Part shown: positions 17,618-24,901 of the stretch, piece after piece
Position numbering within the stretch: position 1 is the stretch's first letter
How the letters are laid out: the number at the start of each line of letters is the position of its first letter
Made by a program: the position numbers and the translations under genes
Notes under the pieces: model-generated
Told to the model about the DNA's origin: nothing
The model's database searches: none
Seen by the model: the letters and a program-made list of their open reading frames with translations, nothing else
Source of the DNA: Profundicola sp048268105
Lineage (GTDB): Bacteria; Bacteroidota; Bacteroidia; Flavobacteriales; Weeksellaceae
Assembly: GCA_048268105.1 (NCBI GenBank)
Contig: JBLWWH010000008.1
Span: 59,700-123,699, forward strand
Direction: 5' to 3'
DNA length: 64,000 nucleotides

Positions 17618-18463
17618 ATGACCAAACAAATTATTCTAATCGGTGCGGCAGCTTTATTGGCCACGTCTTGTGTGTCGAAGAAAAAGTATGTCGAAATGGA
17701 AACTAAGTATCAAGAAACTTTAGCCGCAAAAGATAACTGTGAGTATAAAATGACTCAGGTTCAGCAAAAAGTAGATGATTACTATTCGAAAATTAACTCT
17801 TTGAAAGCGGAGAATGAAACTAAGTTACAGTATGTAGAGGGTGTTACTGCATTGAGTAATAAGTCACTTTCTTCTATGAGAGAAACGCTAAAGGATGTAG
17901 ATCCTGCTAAACTAGCTGGTGCTAGAACGTTAGAAGATTCATTGAACTTGGCTGTATCTCATAATTTAAAGAAAGGTTTAGCAGAAAGTACAGGTTCAGA
18001 ACCAGATGATATCGATATTAGCATCGACAAAACGGTGGTAATGATTAATATTTCAGATAAATTATTATTCCAACCTGGTAGTGCAGACGTGAGTAGAAAA
18101 GCATACCCACTGTTAGAAAGATTGGCGAATGTTATTAACTCAGAGCCAGCTATGGAAGTTATGATCGAAGGTCACACAGATGATACGAAAATTAAAAAAT
18201 CTAACTTTAAAGATAACTGGGAATTAAGTGTTGAACGTGCAACAGCCATCGTTAGATTGTTAGAAAAACAATATAATGTTGATGGTAAGAAATTGATTGC
18301 TTCTGGTAGAAGTAGCTATAACCCAATTGTTGAGAACGATAACTGGGAAAATAGATCAATCAACAGAAGAACGAGAATTGTTATTCTTCCAAATTTAGAC
18401 AAATTCTTGGCTATGCTAGAGTCAGAAGGAGAAATTGAAATTCAAGAAACAACGATAGACTAA
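17618..18463 (+). CDS. OmpA family peptidoglycan-binding lipoprotein
   Basis: Outer-membrane lipoprotein that links the membrane to peptidoglycan. The lipobox places the modified cysteine at residue 18 (LLATSC). A coiled-coil-like segment (about 23-75) precedes an OmpA C-terminal domain at roughly 145-265, with IEGHTDDT, the NWELSVERATAI helix and SGRSSYNPIVENDNWENRSINRR, whose Asp and Arg residues bind diaminopimelate in this family. At 281 residues it lacks any beta-barrel, unlike E. coli OmpA. Monocistronic between two terminators. Confidence 0.9.
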   Translation: MTKQIILIGAAALLATSCVSKKKYVEMETKYQETLAAKDNCEYKMTQVQQKVDDYYSKINSLKAENETKLQYVEGVTALSNKSLSSMRETLKDVDPAKLAGARTLEDSLNLAVSHNLKKGLAESTGSEPDDIDISIDKTVVMINISDKLLFQPGSADVSRKAYPLLERLANVINSEPAMEVMIEGHTDDTKIKKSNFKDNWELSVERATAIVRLLEKQYNVDGKKLIASGRSSYNPIVENDNWENRSINRRTRIVILPNLDKFLAMLESEGEIEIQETTID

Positions 18464-18503
18464 TTACTAGCTAAATTAGCTAATAAACCTAGACTATGAA
18501 TGG

Positions 18504-18530
18504 GCCAGCGAGAAATCGTTGGCTTTTTTT
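18504..18530 (+). terminator. Intrinsic terminator after the OmpA-like lipoprotein gene
   Basis: An 8-bp GC-rich stem (GCCAGCGA/TCGTTGGC, one wobble) with GAAA tetraloop is followed by T7. Confidence 0.92.
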
Positions 18531-18688
18531 ATGGTTTAAAAAAAGAGCATGTTTAATTTTCATTTAAGTTGAATGGGGGTTTATTCAGAATACTTTAAAA
18601 AGAGTAAAACTTGCAGGATTTAGAATTGGAAACTGCTAATAGCTACTATTAAAGTATTTAAAATGGAAACAATTCATTACAAAATTAT

Positions 18689-18696
18689 TAACTTTG
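18689..18696 (+). promoter_or_regulatory. -7 promoter element of lpdA
   Basis: TAACTTTG fits TAnnTTTG exactly, 21 bp before the ATG at 18718. Its last three bases supply a spurious in-frame TTG, which should not be taken as the start codon. Confidence 0.65.
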
Positions 18697-18717
18697 CGTA
18701 CATTAAAAAATAAAAAC

Positions 18718-20106
18718 ATGAAATACGACATCATAGTTATTGGTAGTGGACCAGGCGGTTATGTAACTGCTATTAGAGCTTCGCAATTAGGTTTTAAAGT
18801 TGCGATCGTAGAAAAAGAGAATTTAGGTGGAATATGCTTGAATTGGGGATGTATTCCTACAAAGGCTTTATTGAAAAGTGCTCAGGTTTTTAACTATATC
18901 AATAACGCAGAGGAGTTTGGTTTAAATAAACTAGACGATGTTTCTTTTGAATTTCCCAATGTCATCCAGAGAAGTAGAAACGTTGCTGGTAAAATGAGCA
19001 AAGGTGTCGAGTTTTTAATGAAGAAAAATAAAATTGATGTAATCTTCGGTGAAGCTAAAGTTAAACCAGGTAAAAAAGTAGCTGTTTCAGCTGACGGAGA
19101 AACCAAGGATTACTCAGCAGACCATATCATCATTGCTACTGGCGCACGTTCTCGTGAATTACCTAGTTTGCCACAAGATGGAGAGAAAGTAATTGGGTAT
19201 CGTCAAGCAATGAACTTACCAAATTTCCCTAAATCAATGATTGTAGTTGGTTCAGGTGCGATTGGAGTTGAATTTGCGTACTTCTATGCAACTATGGGAA
19301 CTGAGGTTACTATCGTAGAATATATGCCAAACATTGTTCCTGTAGAGGATAAAGATGTTTCTAAAGAATTAGAAAAATCATTTAAGAAAGCAGGAATCAA
19401 AATAATGACAAATGCTTCTGTTGAATCAGTTGATACTTCAGGATCTGGTGTTAAAGCTCAGGTTAAAACTAAGAACGGAGAAGAAACATTAGAAGCAGAA
19501 ATTGTATTATCTGCTGTAGGAATTACACCTAACATTGAAAACATTGGATTAGAAGATGTGGGAATTGTTACAGATAAAGGTAGAGTTATCGTAAATGATT
19601 TCTATGAAACTAATATACCAGGTTATTATGCCATCGGAGATGTATTGCCAACGCAGGCATTAGCACACGTTGCTTCAGCCGAAGGAATTACTTGTGTAGA
19701 GAAAATTAAGGGTATGCATGTGGAGCCAATTGACTACAACAATATCCCTGGATGTACTTATTGTTTGCCAGAAGTTGCATCTGTTGGTTATACAGAAGAA
19801 AAAGCAAAAGAGGCTGGATATGATATTAAAGTGGGTAAGTTCCCATTCTCTGCCAATGGTAAAGCTACTGCCAATGGAGATACAGCTGGATTCGTTAAAG
19901 TTATTTTTGATGCTAAATATGGCGAGTGGTTAGGCTGTCATATGGTTGGAGTAGGAGTTACCGAAATGATTTCGGAAGCAGTTGCTGCAAGAAAACTAGA
20001 AACAACAGGTCACGAAATCTTAAAAACAATTCATCCACACCCTACTTTATCTGAAGCGGTGATGGAAGCTGTTGCTGCTGCTTATGATGAGGTAATTCAT
20101 ATCTAA
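18718..20106 (+). CDS. lpdA: Dihydrolipoyl dehydrogenase (E3)
   Basis: Flavoprotein E3 subunit of the 2-oxoacid dehydrogenase complexes and glycine cleavage; reoxidises dihydrolipoamide with NAD+. From the ATG at 18718 it is 462 residues: FAD motif GSGPGG at 9-14, redox disulfide C40/C45 in GGICLNWGC, NAD motif GSGAIGVEF, the FAD motif YAIGDV, and the active-site HPHPTLSE His-Glu dyad near the C-terminus. I prefer ATG 18718 to the upstream TTG because that TTG lies in the promoter motif. The genes for E1 and E2 are not nearby. Confidence 0.95.
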   Translation: MKYDIIVIGSGPGGYVTAIRASQLGFKVAIVEKENLGGICLNWGCIPTKALLKSAQVFNYINNAEEFGLNKLDDVSFEFPNVIQRSRNVAGKMSKGVEFLMKKNKIDVIFGEAKVKPGKKVAVSADGETKDYSADHIIIATGARSRELPSLPQDGEKVIGYRQAMNLPNFPKSMIVVGSGAIGVEFAYFYATMGTEVTIVEYMPNIVPVEDKDVSKELEKSFKKAGIKIMTNASVESVDTSGSGVKAQVKTKNGEETLEAEIVLSAVGITPNIENIGLEDVGIVTDKGRVIVNDFYETNIPGYYAIGDVLPTQALAHVASAEGITCVEKIKGMHVEPIDYNNIPGCTYCLPEVASVGYTEEKAKEAGYDIKVGKFPFSANGKATANGDTAGFVKVIFDAKYGEWLGCHMVGVGVTEMISEAVAARKLETTGHEILKTIHPHPTLSEAVMEAVAAAYDEVIHI

Positions 20107-20131
20107 ACGGTAGTATATAATTAGAATATCT

Positions 20132-20164
20132 AAGACATCAACTTTGGTTGGTGTCTTTTTTTTA
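20132..20164 (+). terminator. Intrinsic terminator after lpdA
   Basis: An 11-bp stem with one wobble (AAGACATCAAC/GTTGGTGTCTT), a TTTG loop and a T9 tract. Confidence 0.92.
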
Positions 20165-20184
20165 TTGCCTTAACTCTAAAATAT

Positions 20185-20275
20185 AAAAAAAGCCCCTCAC
20201 TCCTGAGGGGCTTCAAACTCAACTTTTATGAAAAGACTTTTACTTCGATTTTATAAATGCAATTCGTGTGCCAAA
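20185..20275 (-). ncRNA. Candidate tandem small RNA, unit 1
   Basis: On the minus strand the unit reads TTTGGCAC, 26 bp, then the block around AAAAGTCTTTTCATAAAAG, then a 10-bp GC-rich hairpin (20190-20199 with 20204-20213) ending in T7. The T tract occurs only on the minus side, so the hairpin terminates minus-strand transcription. Similar upstream spacing in all units could reflect a promoter, which would predict an RNA of roughly 55-90 nt. Nearly identical to unit 4 over its whole length apart from the hairpin. RNA status is inference. Confidence 0.5.
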
Positions 20276-20372
20276 TACACTAAGTATGAAAAATATTATT
20301 TATGAATAGTAAATTTGAGGTATAAGTGCTTGAAGTATAATTTAATAGATTGGGAAAAATATTTCAAACAAC

Positions 20373-20460
20373 AAAAAGGTCCCTCTTTTACTAGGGACCT
20401 TCTCTCAACTTTATGAAAAAACTTTTACTTCATATACACTTATCCAATTCATGTGCCAAA
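20373..20460 (-). ncRNA. Candidate tandem small RNA, unit 2
   Basis: Same layout as unit 1 with a different hairpin sequence: 9-bp stem 20376-20384 with 20393-20401, then T5 on the minus strand. The conserved block has one base deleted and one substituted relative to the other units. The hairpin pairing is kept although its sequence differs from unit 1, which indicates selection on structure. Its flank beyond 20460 (around 20485-20512) resembles the matching flank of unit 3. Confidence 0.48.
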
Positions 20461-20577
20461 GCATGAAATTTGTGTTATTTACTATAATGATTTTTGTTAA
20501 TTTAGTAAACATTAAGTTTATAATGCAACCTCTGTTAAATAATTAACAATTTAAATCATGTTTTTTAAGTTTAGCGC

Positions 20578-20670
20578 AAAAAAAGCCCACTCACTTCTGA
20601 GGGGGCTCATTATTCAACTTTTATGAAAAGACTTTTACTTCAGGATTATAATAACAAGCTATGTGCCAAA
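20578..20670 (-). ncRNA. Candidate tandem small RNA, unit 3
   Basis: Same layout: a 10-bp stem with one internal A-G mismatch (20584-20593 with 20598-20607), T7 on the minus strand, the exact conserved 25-bp block, a 30-bp variable segment and TTTGGCAC. The variable segment differs from units 1 and 4 but has the same length. Confidence 0.48.
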
Positions 20671-20789
20671 ACAGAATTTTTGAGTCATTGTAGACATGAC
20701 TTTTGTCAATTTCATAAATAAGAATAGGTTAATTACTCTATGATTTAATGATTTATAATCAATAAAGATTTAATTAAATTTTATGTAAT

Positions 20790-20880
20790 AAAAAAAGATC
20801 CCTCATTGCTAAGGGATCTTCATTCAACTTTTATGAAAAGACTTTTACTTGGATTTTATAAATGCAATTCGTGTCCCAAA
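20790..20880 (-). ncRNA. Candidate tandem small RNA, unit 4
   Basis: Same layout: 9-bp stem (AAGATCCCT/AGGGATCTT), T7 on the minus strand, exact conserved block, and a 30-bp segment differing from unit 1 at only two positions (one of them changing TTTGGCAC to TTTGGGAC). It is the first unit met by minus-strand transcription. Confidence 0.48.
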
Positions 20881-21038
20881 TACACTTAGTCTTCAAGTTT
20901 AGCTTTAATGTATCTTTTATATAGAATTAGCAAGCCAAGAGCTTTAAAACTGTACAGGCTAAATGGAGAACAATGTCGAAGAAGACTACAGTAAATAGCT
21001 AGACAATTTTTAATTAGAATTAATCACAACATATTTTT

Positions 21039-21046
21039 TATATTTG
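21039..21046 (+). promoter_or_regulatory. -7 promoter element of pyrH-frr
   Basis: TATATTTG fits TAnnTTTG and lies 18 bp before the ATG at 21065. The TTG at its end is not the start codon. Confidence 0.6.
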
Positions 21047-21064
21047 TACTGCAAAATTATAACT

Positions 21065-21772
21065 ATGAAATATCAACGAGTATTACTAAAATTGAGTGGA
21101 GAAGCGCTCATGGGTTCAAGAGCGTACGGAATAGATCCACAACAAATTGTTTCATACTCTAAGCAGATCAAGGAAATAGTTGATATGGGTTGTGAGGTTG
21201 CTGTTGTAATTGGTGGTGGAAACATCTACCGTGGTATAGCTGGAGCTGCAAACGGAATGGATAGAGTGCAGGGCGATTATATGGGCATGTTGGCAACTAT
21301 TATTAATGGTATGGCCTTACAACAAGGTTTAGAAGATGTTGGAATGGAGCCAAGATTGCAAACGGCCATTGAAATGGAGCAGATTGCCGAGCCTTATGTC
21401 AGACGTAGAGCTATCCGCCATTTAGAGAAGAAGAGGGTGGTAATATTTAGTGGTGGTTTAGGAAATCCTTATTTTACCACAGACTCAGCGGCTGTTTTAA
21501 GAGCTATTGAAATAGAAGCTGATGTAATTTTAAAGGGAACTCGTGTAGATGGGATTTACACGGCAGATCCAGAAAAAGATAGTAGTGCAGAGAAATTCTC
21601 GAATATTACTTTCAAGGACGTTTATAAAAAAGGATTAAAAGTCATGGATATGACGGCTTTTACTCTAAGTGAGGAAAATGAATTACCTATTATTGTGTTT
21701 GACATGAATACAGAAGGTAATCTTAAGAAAATTATTTCGGGAGAGGATATTGGAACTTTAGTAAGTAAATAA
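21065..21772 (+). CDS. pyrH: UMP kinase
   Basis: Phosphorylates UMP to UDP in pyrimidine nucleotide synthesis; bacterial PyrH is a hexamer of the amino-acid-kinase fold. The 235-residue protein starts MKYQRVLLKLSGEALMG and has VIGGGNIYRG for phosphate binding, the QTAIEMEQIAEPYVRRRAIRHLEK segment and the NPYFTTDSAAVLRA region typical of PyrH, plus the KGTRVDGIYTADP loop. I chose ATG 21065 over the upstream TTG at 21044, which overlaps the promoter. It is cotranscribed with frr, 17 bp downstream, the common bacterial arrangement. Confidence 0.96.
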   Translation: MKYQRVLLKLSGEALMGSRAYGIDPQQIVSYSKQIKEIVDMGCEVAVVIGGGNIYRGIAGAANGMDRVQGDYMGMLATIINGMALQQGLEDVGMEPRLQTAIEMEQIAEPYVRRRAIRHLEKKRVVIFSGGLGNPYFTTDSAAVLRAIEIEADVILKGTRVDGIYTADPEKDSSAEKFSNITFKDVYKKGLKVMDMTAFTLSEENELPIIVFDMNTEGNLKKIISGEDIGTLVSK

Positions 21773-21789
21773 AATTAAAAATATAAAAA

Positions 21790-22338
21790 ATGGATATCGA
21801 TAATATTGTAAAAGAAACGGAGACTGGGATGCAAGACGCTATTGCTCACCTACAAAAAGCGTTTAATAACATTAGAGCAGGTAGAGCAAATCCAGCGATG
21901 GTTTCTATGGTGATGGTAGATTACTATGGTAATCCAACGCCTCTAACTCAGGTAGCTAATGTGAGTGCGCCAGATGCTATGACATTAAGTATTCAGCCTT
22001 GGGAAAGCGCTATGATTCAGCCTATCGAGAAAGCAATTATGGAAGCAAATCTAGGTTTTAATCCTTCTAATAACGGAAACTCGGTTCTTATCAATGTTCC
22101 ACCTTTAACAGAGGAAAGAAGAAAAGATTTGGTTAAACTGGCTAAATCCGAAGTTGAAAATGCAAAGATTAGCATTAGAACTTGGAGAAAAGATGCTAAT
22201 CATGAAATTAAAAATTCAGATTTATCAGAAGATTTAAAAGCTAACCTTGAGAATGAAGTTCAAACGCTTACAGATAAATTTGTGAAATCTGCAGACGAGC
22301 ATTTCACAGCTAAGGAAGCAGATATTATGAAAGTTTAA
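21790..22338 (+). CDS. frr: Ribosome recycling factor
   Basis: Together with EF-G, splits post-termination ribosomes. The 182-residue chain shows the family features: the N-terminal helix ending FNNIRAGRANPAMV, the DYYGNPTPLTQVANVSAPD beta region, LNVPPLTEERRKDL-like INVPPLTEERRKDLVKLAK and the long C-terminal helix with EVQTLTDKFV. Normal length for RRF. Second gene of the pyrH-frr operon. Confidence 0.97.
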   Translation: MDIDNIVKETETGMQDAIAHLQKAFNNIRAGRANPAMVSMVMVDYYGNPTPLTQVANVSAPDAMTLSIQPWESAMIQPIEKAIMEANLGFNPSNNGNSVLINVPPLTEERRKDLVKLAKSEVENAKISIRTWRKDANHEIKNSDLSEDLKANLENEVQTLTDKFVKSADEHFTAKEADIMKV

Positions 22339-22357
22339 TTTTTTTAATACGATATTT

Positions 22358-22430
22358 AACGTCCGTTACTAGCGATGTGCAGCGTTTCATCTAGGATGAA
22401 TGCGAACTATTGAAGGTAATGGACGTTTTT
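22358..22430 (+). terminator. Structured terminator or regulatory RNA between frr and the DUF5686 gene
   Basis: A 12-bp long-range helix with one G-T pair joins 22358-22369 and 22416-22427. It encloses a 46-nt loop holding an inner 6-bp hairpin (22386-22391 with 22395-22400) and is followed by T5. The ATG at 22419 is buried in the 3' arm. It may be the frr terminator, an attenuator, or a structured leader. Confidence 0.5.
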
Positions 22431-24896
22431 AATTTTAACCCTTATCTATATCTTTTTACATTGAAGAATTCCTTTGCATTATTGTTGCTTTTTTTCGCTA
22501 GTTTTATTTTTGGTCAACATACCTTTGTAATTAAAGATAAAGCGTCCGATCAAGTATTAGATCAGGTTAAAATTTATAACCAAAATAGAGATTTACTTTC
22601 CATAAGTAATTCAGATGGTGTATTTATGTTAAACAATAAGCAAGAGCTTATCTATGTTGAGCACCCAGGATTCCCTTCACAGAGTTTTCAACTTCCTGTC
22701 GAACAAAATATCATTTATCTCGACTCTGATTTAGTTAATTTAAGAGATATTCAGATTATTGCGAATGACGATAGATCATTGAAGTTGATTAAAAAAGTCA
22801 TTGAAAATCAAAAAATAAATAATCCTAAATCACTTAAGAACTACAAATATAACTCCTACACCAAGCTTTGGGCCGATGGACAAGGAGATTCGATTGTTTA
22901 TATTGCTAATCCCAAAACAGCTCAAGACTCCTCTCAAAATAAAGCAAAAAAACTATTAGAAAATAGTATGCTCTTTATTAGCGAAAGGGCTATCAGTCAC
23001 TATTATGATAATAAGATGGGGAGTAAAAACAAGGTAGAGGCCGCAAGGATTTCTGGATTAAGAACACCCTTGTATGAGCTAATAGCTCTACAGCCTATTT
23101 CTACTGAATTTAATGAAGATGAGTTTAATTTTTTCTTCAGAAAGTTCATTAATCCCTTGTCTTTGGCAGGTTTAAAAGCATACAATTATATCATTACTGA
23201 TAGTATACAACAAGATGGTAGAAGTTTAGTTGAGGTTAATTTTAATACTAAGAAAAAACAAAAACAATCTCTACATGGTTATGCTCTGATAGATTTAGAG
23301 TCTTTTGCCTTGTCTAAATTTTATGCTGAAAATAAGACCAAAGCCGGTTCTTATACTTACATAGAAATGATATACGAACCCTACAAAAATGTGTGGATAC
23401 CTTCAAGACAAGTTTTTAAGATAGATGCAGATAATTTAAGCTATAATGTGAAAAAGGATTCAATTAATGAAAAAGGAGAAAAGGTTGAATATAATCTTAA
23501 TAAAAAAGCTAAATCTTGGTTGAACTCACATACAACATTTTCAAATTTTGAAGCTCCTGTTGAACTAGATGCTCATATTTTTAAAGGATATGAAAATGAA
23601 GTAGATAAAAAAGCATTTACCGAATTTAATGAGAATATTGGTTCGTATAGAGAAAGCATTTTAAATGAAAGAGAAGCCAATACCTATGTTAAGATTGATA
23701 GCATTGGTAAGGCTCAAAATGTAGATCGAAATATTCAATTGCTAAGAGTCATTAGTCAACAAGCGTGGTTGAACTTTGGAGTATTGGATGTGTATTTATT
23801 GGATTTGCTACAATTTAATGATTACGAGGACTATAGATTAGGTTTGAATATAAGGACAAGTCATAAATTTAGTCAGAAATTTGGCCTAAACGCAAGAACA
23901 TTTTACGGAACCACAGATAAAGTTGTGAAATACGGATTGGGTGCTTGGCTCAAGGTTAATCACAATAATGATGCTGAGGTTTATGTGGATTATTCGGATG
24001 ATATTGCCTCTGCAGCTAGGTTTTCTCATCCCAATTTGAATTTACTCAACACTTTAAACGAAAGAGCCGAACAATCTTCTGATTATTTATTTATCGATAA
24101 AATAAACTCCCAAATGGGGTATCGTCAAGACTTTTTTAGAAATCTTAAATTTGATTTGAGCTTTAATATAGCAAGGGAGAAAAGCCTTTTTGAATATTCT
24201 TTTAAAGATAATTCAATGGACAAAACCTATAAAAGCAATACGTTGCGTGCAGCTATTAGATTTGCACCAAAAGAAGAAAGTATTCAGACGCCGATGGGTA
24301 AATTTACCTTGAAAGCTGGACTGCCTACTTATTATTTAAAAGTAGAAAGAGGCTTAAGTTTCTTGGATGGAGAAACAGACTTTACAAGATTAGAATTCTC
24401 TACCAATCAAAAATTAGATATTTTTAAGACATCTACTCTTATAAACTTGAGAATGGGTAAGGTTTTTGGAGAGGTACCTATTTGGCATTATTTCGGCGGA
24501 TTGGGTCGTGGTAGAAATAAAGAGCAATTTTGGCAACGTGCCCGAATGGGAGGTAGTCAAATATTTGAAACCATGTCGCAGGGCGAGTTCATTTCAGACC
24601 AATTTGTTTTTGGTAGCATCAAGCAACCTGTGTTGAATTTAAAGTTAATTAAAGATAAAAATATTCCGATTCATATGCTTTATAAGCTAGGTTATGGTAG
24701 CTTAGATAAAAAAGAAAATCATTCGGGTTTGATTTTTAATGAAATGGATCAGGTATATCAAGAGGTTGGTTTAGAGATTAACAACTTGGTAATGAAAGTT
24801 TTTGGGCTTGGGCTTTATTATCGTCTAGGTGCTTATAATACAGGAATATTTGAAGATGACTTTAGTGTCAAAGCAGTTTTTAATTTTGGTATTTAA
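22419..24896 (+). CDS. DUF5686 outer-membrane protein with carboxypeptidase-regulatory-like domain
   Basis: An exported protein of about 825 residues. A hydrophobic signal region ends FIFGQ, followed by a CarboxypepD_reg-like beta sandwich (VLDQVKIYNQNRDLLSISNSDGVF), then the DUF5686 region from about residue 130, including KYNSYTKLW and a C-terminal series of amphipathic strands ending in an aromatic-rich VKAVFNFGI, consistent with an outer-membrane barrel. The start is uncertain: ATG 22419 falls inside the terminator-like stem, whereas TTG 22461 would give a cleaner signal peptide (KNSFALLLLFFASFIFGQ). Five bases separate it from the RND gene, so the two are likely an operon. Function unknown. 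Confidence 0.75.
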   Translation: MDVFNFNPYLYLFTLKNSFALLLLFFASFIFGQHTFVIKDKASDQVLDQVKIYNQNRDLLSISNSDGVFMLNNKQELIYVEHPGFPSQSFQLPVEQNIIYLDSDLVNLRDIQIIANDDRSLKLIKKVIENQKINNPKSLKNYKYNSYTKLWADGQGDSIVYIANPKTAQDSSQNKAKKLLENSMLFISERAISHYYDNKMGSKNKVEAARISGLRTPLYELIALQPISTEFNEDEFNFFFRKFINPLSLAGLKAYNYIITDSIQQDGRSLVEVNFNTKKKQKQSLHGYALIDLESFALSKFYAENKTKAGSYTYIEMIYEPYKNVWIPSRQVFKIDADNLSYNVKKDSINEKGEKVEYNLNKKAKSWLNSHTTFSNFEAPVELDAHIFKGYENEVDKKAFTEFNENIGSYRESILNEREANTYVKIDSIGKAQNVDRNIQLLRVISQQAWLNFGVLDVYLLDLLQFNDYEDYRLGLNIRTSHKFSQKFGLNARTFYGTTDKVVKYGLGAWLKVNHNNDAEVYVDYSDDIASAARFSHPNLNLLNTLNERAEQSSDYLFIDKINSQMGYRQDFFRNLKFDLSFNIAREKSLFEYSFKDNSMDKTYKSNTLRAAIRFAPKEESIQTPMGKFTLKAGLPTYYLKVERGLSFLDGETDFTRLEFSTNQKLDIFKTSTLINLRMGKVFGEVPIWHYFGGLGRGRNKEQFWQRARMGGSQIFETMSQGEFISDQFVFGSIKQPVLNLKLIKDKNIPIHMLYKLGYGSLDKKENHSGLIFNEMDQVYQEVGLEINNLVMKVFGLGLYYRLGAYNTGIFEDDFSVKAVFNFGI

Positions 24897-24901
24897 GAAT
24901 T

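Larger units (their letters stand above)
20107..21064. other. Gene-free region between lpdA and pyrH with a four-unit tandem repeat
   Basis: About 960 bp without a conventional gene. It holds the lpdA terminator, then four homologous ~90-bp units starting at 20185, 20373, 20578 and 20790 (spacing 188, 205 and 212 bp), then about 160 bp of unremarkable AT-rich DNA and the pyrH promoter. Each unit has an intrinsic-terminator hairpin with poly-T on the minus strand, a near-identical 25-bp block, a fixed 30-bp segment and GTGCCAAA or a one-base variant. Confidence 0.85.

Noticed and set aside
20185..20880. CRISPR array or integron-like attC array
   Set aside because: There are only four units, the repeat is ~90 bp with intervening unrelated sequence of ~100 bp, there are no cas or integrase genes, and each unit has its own terminator.
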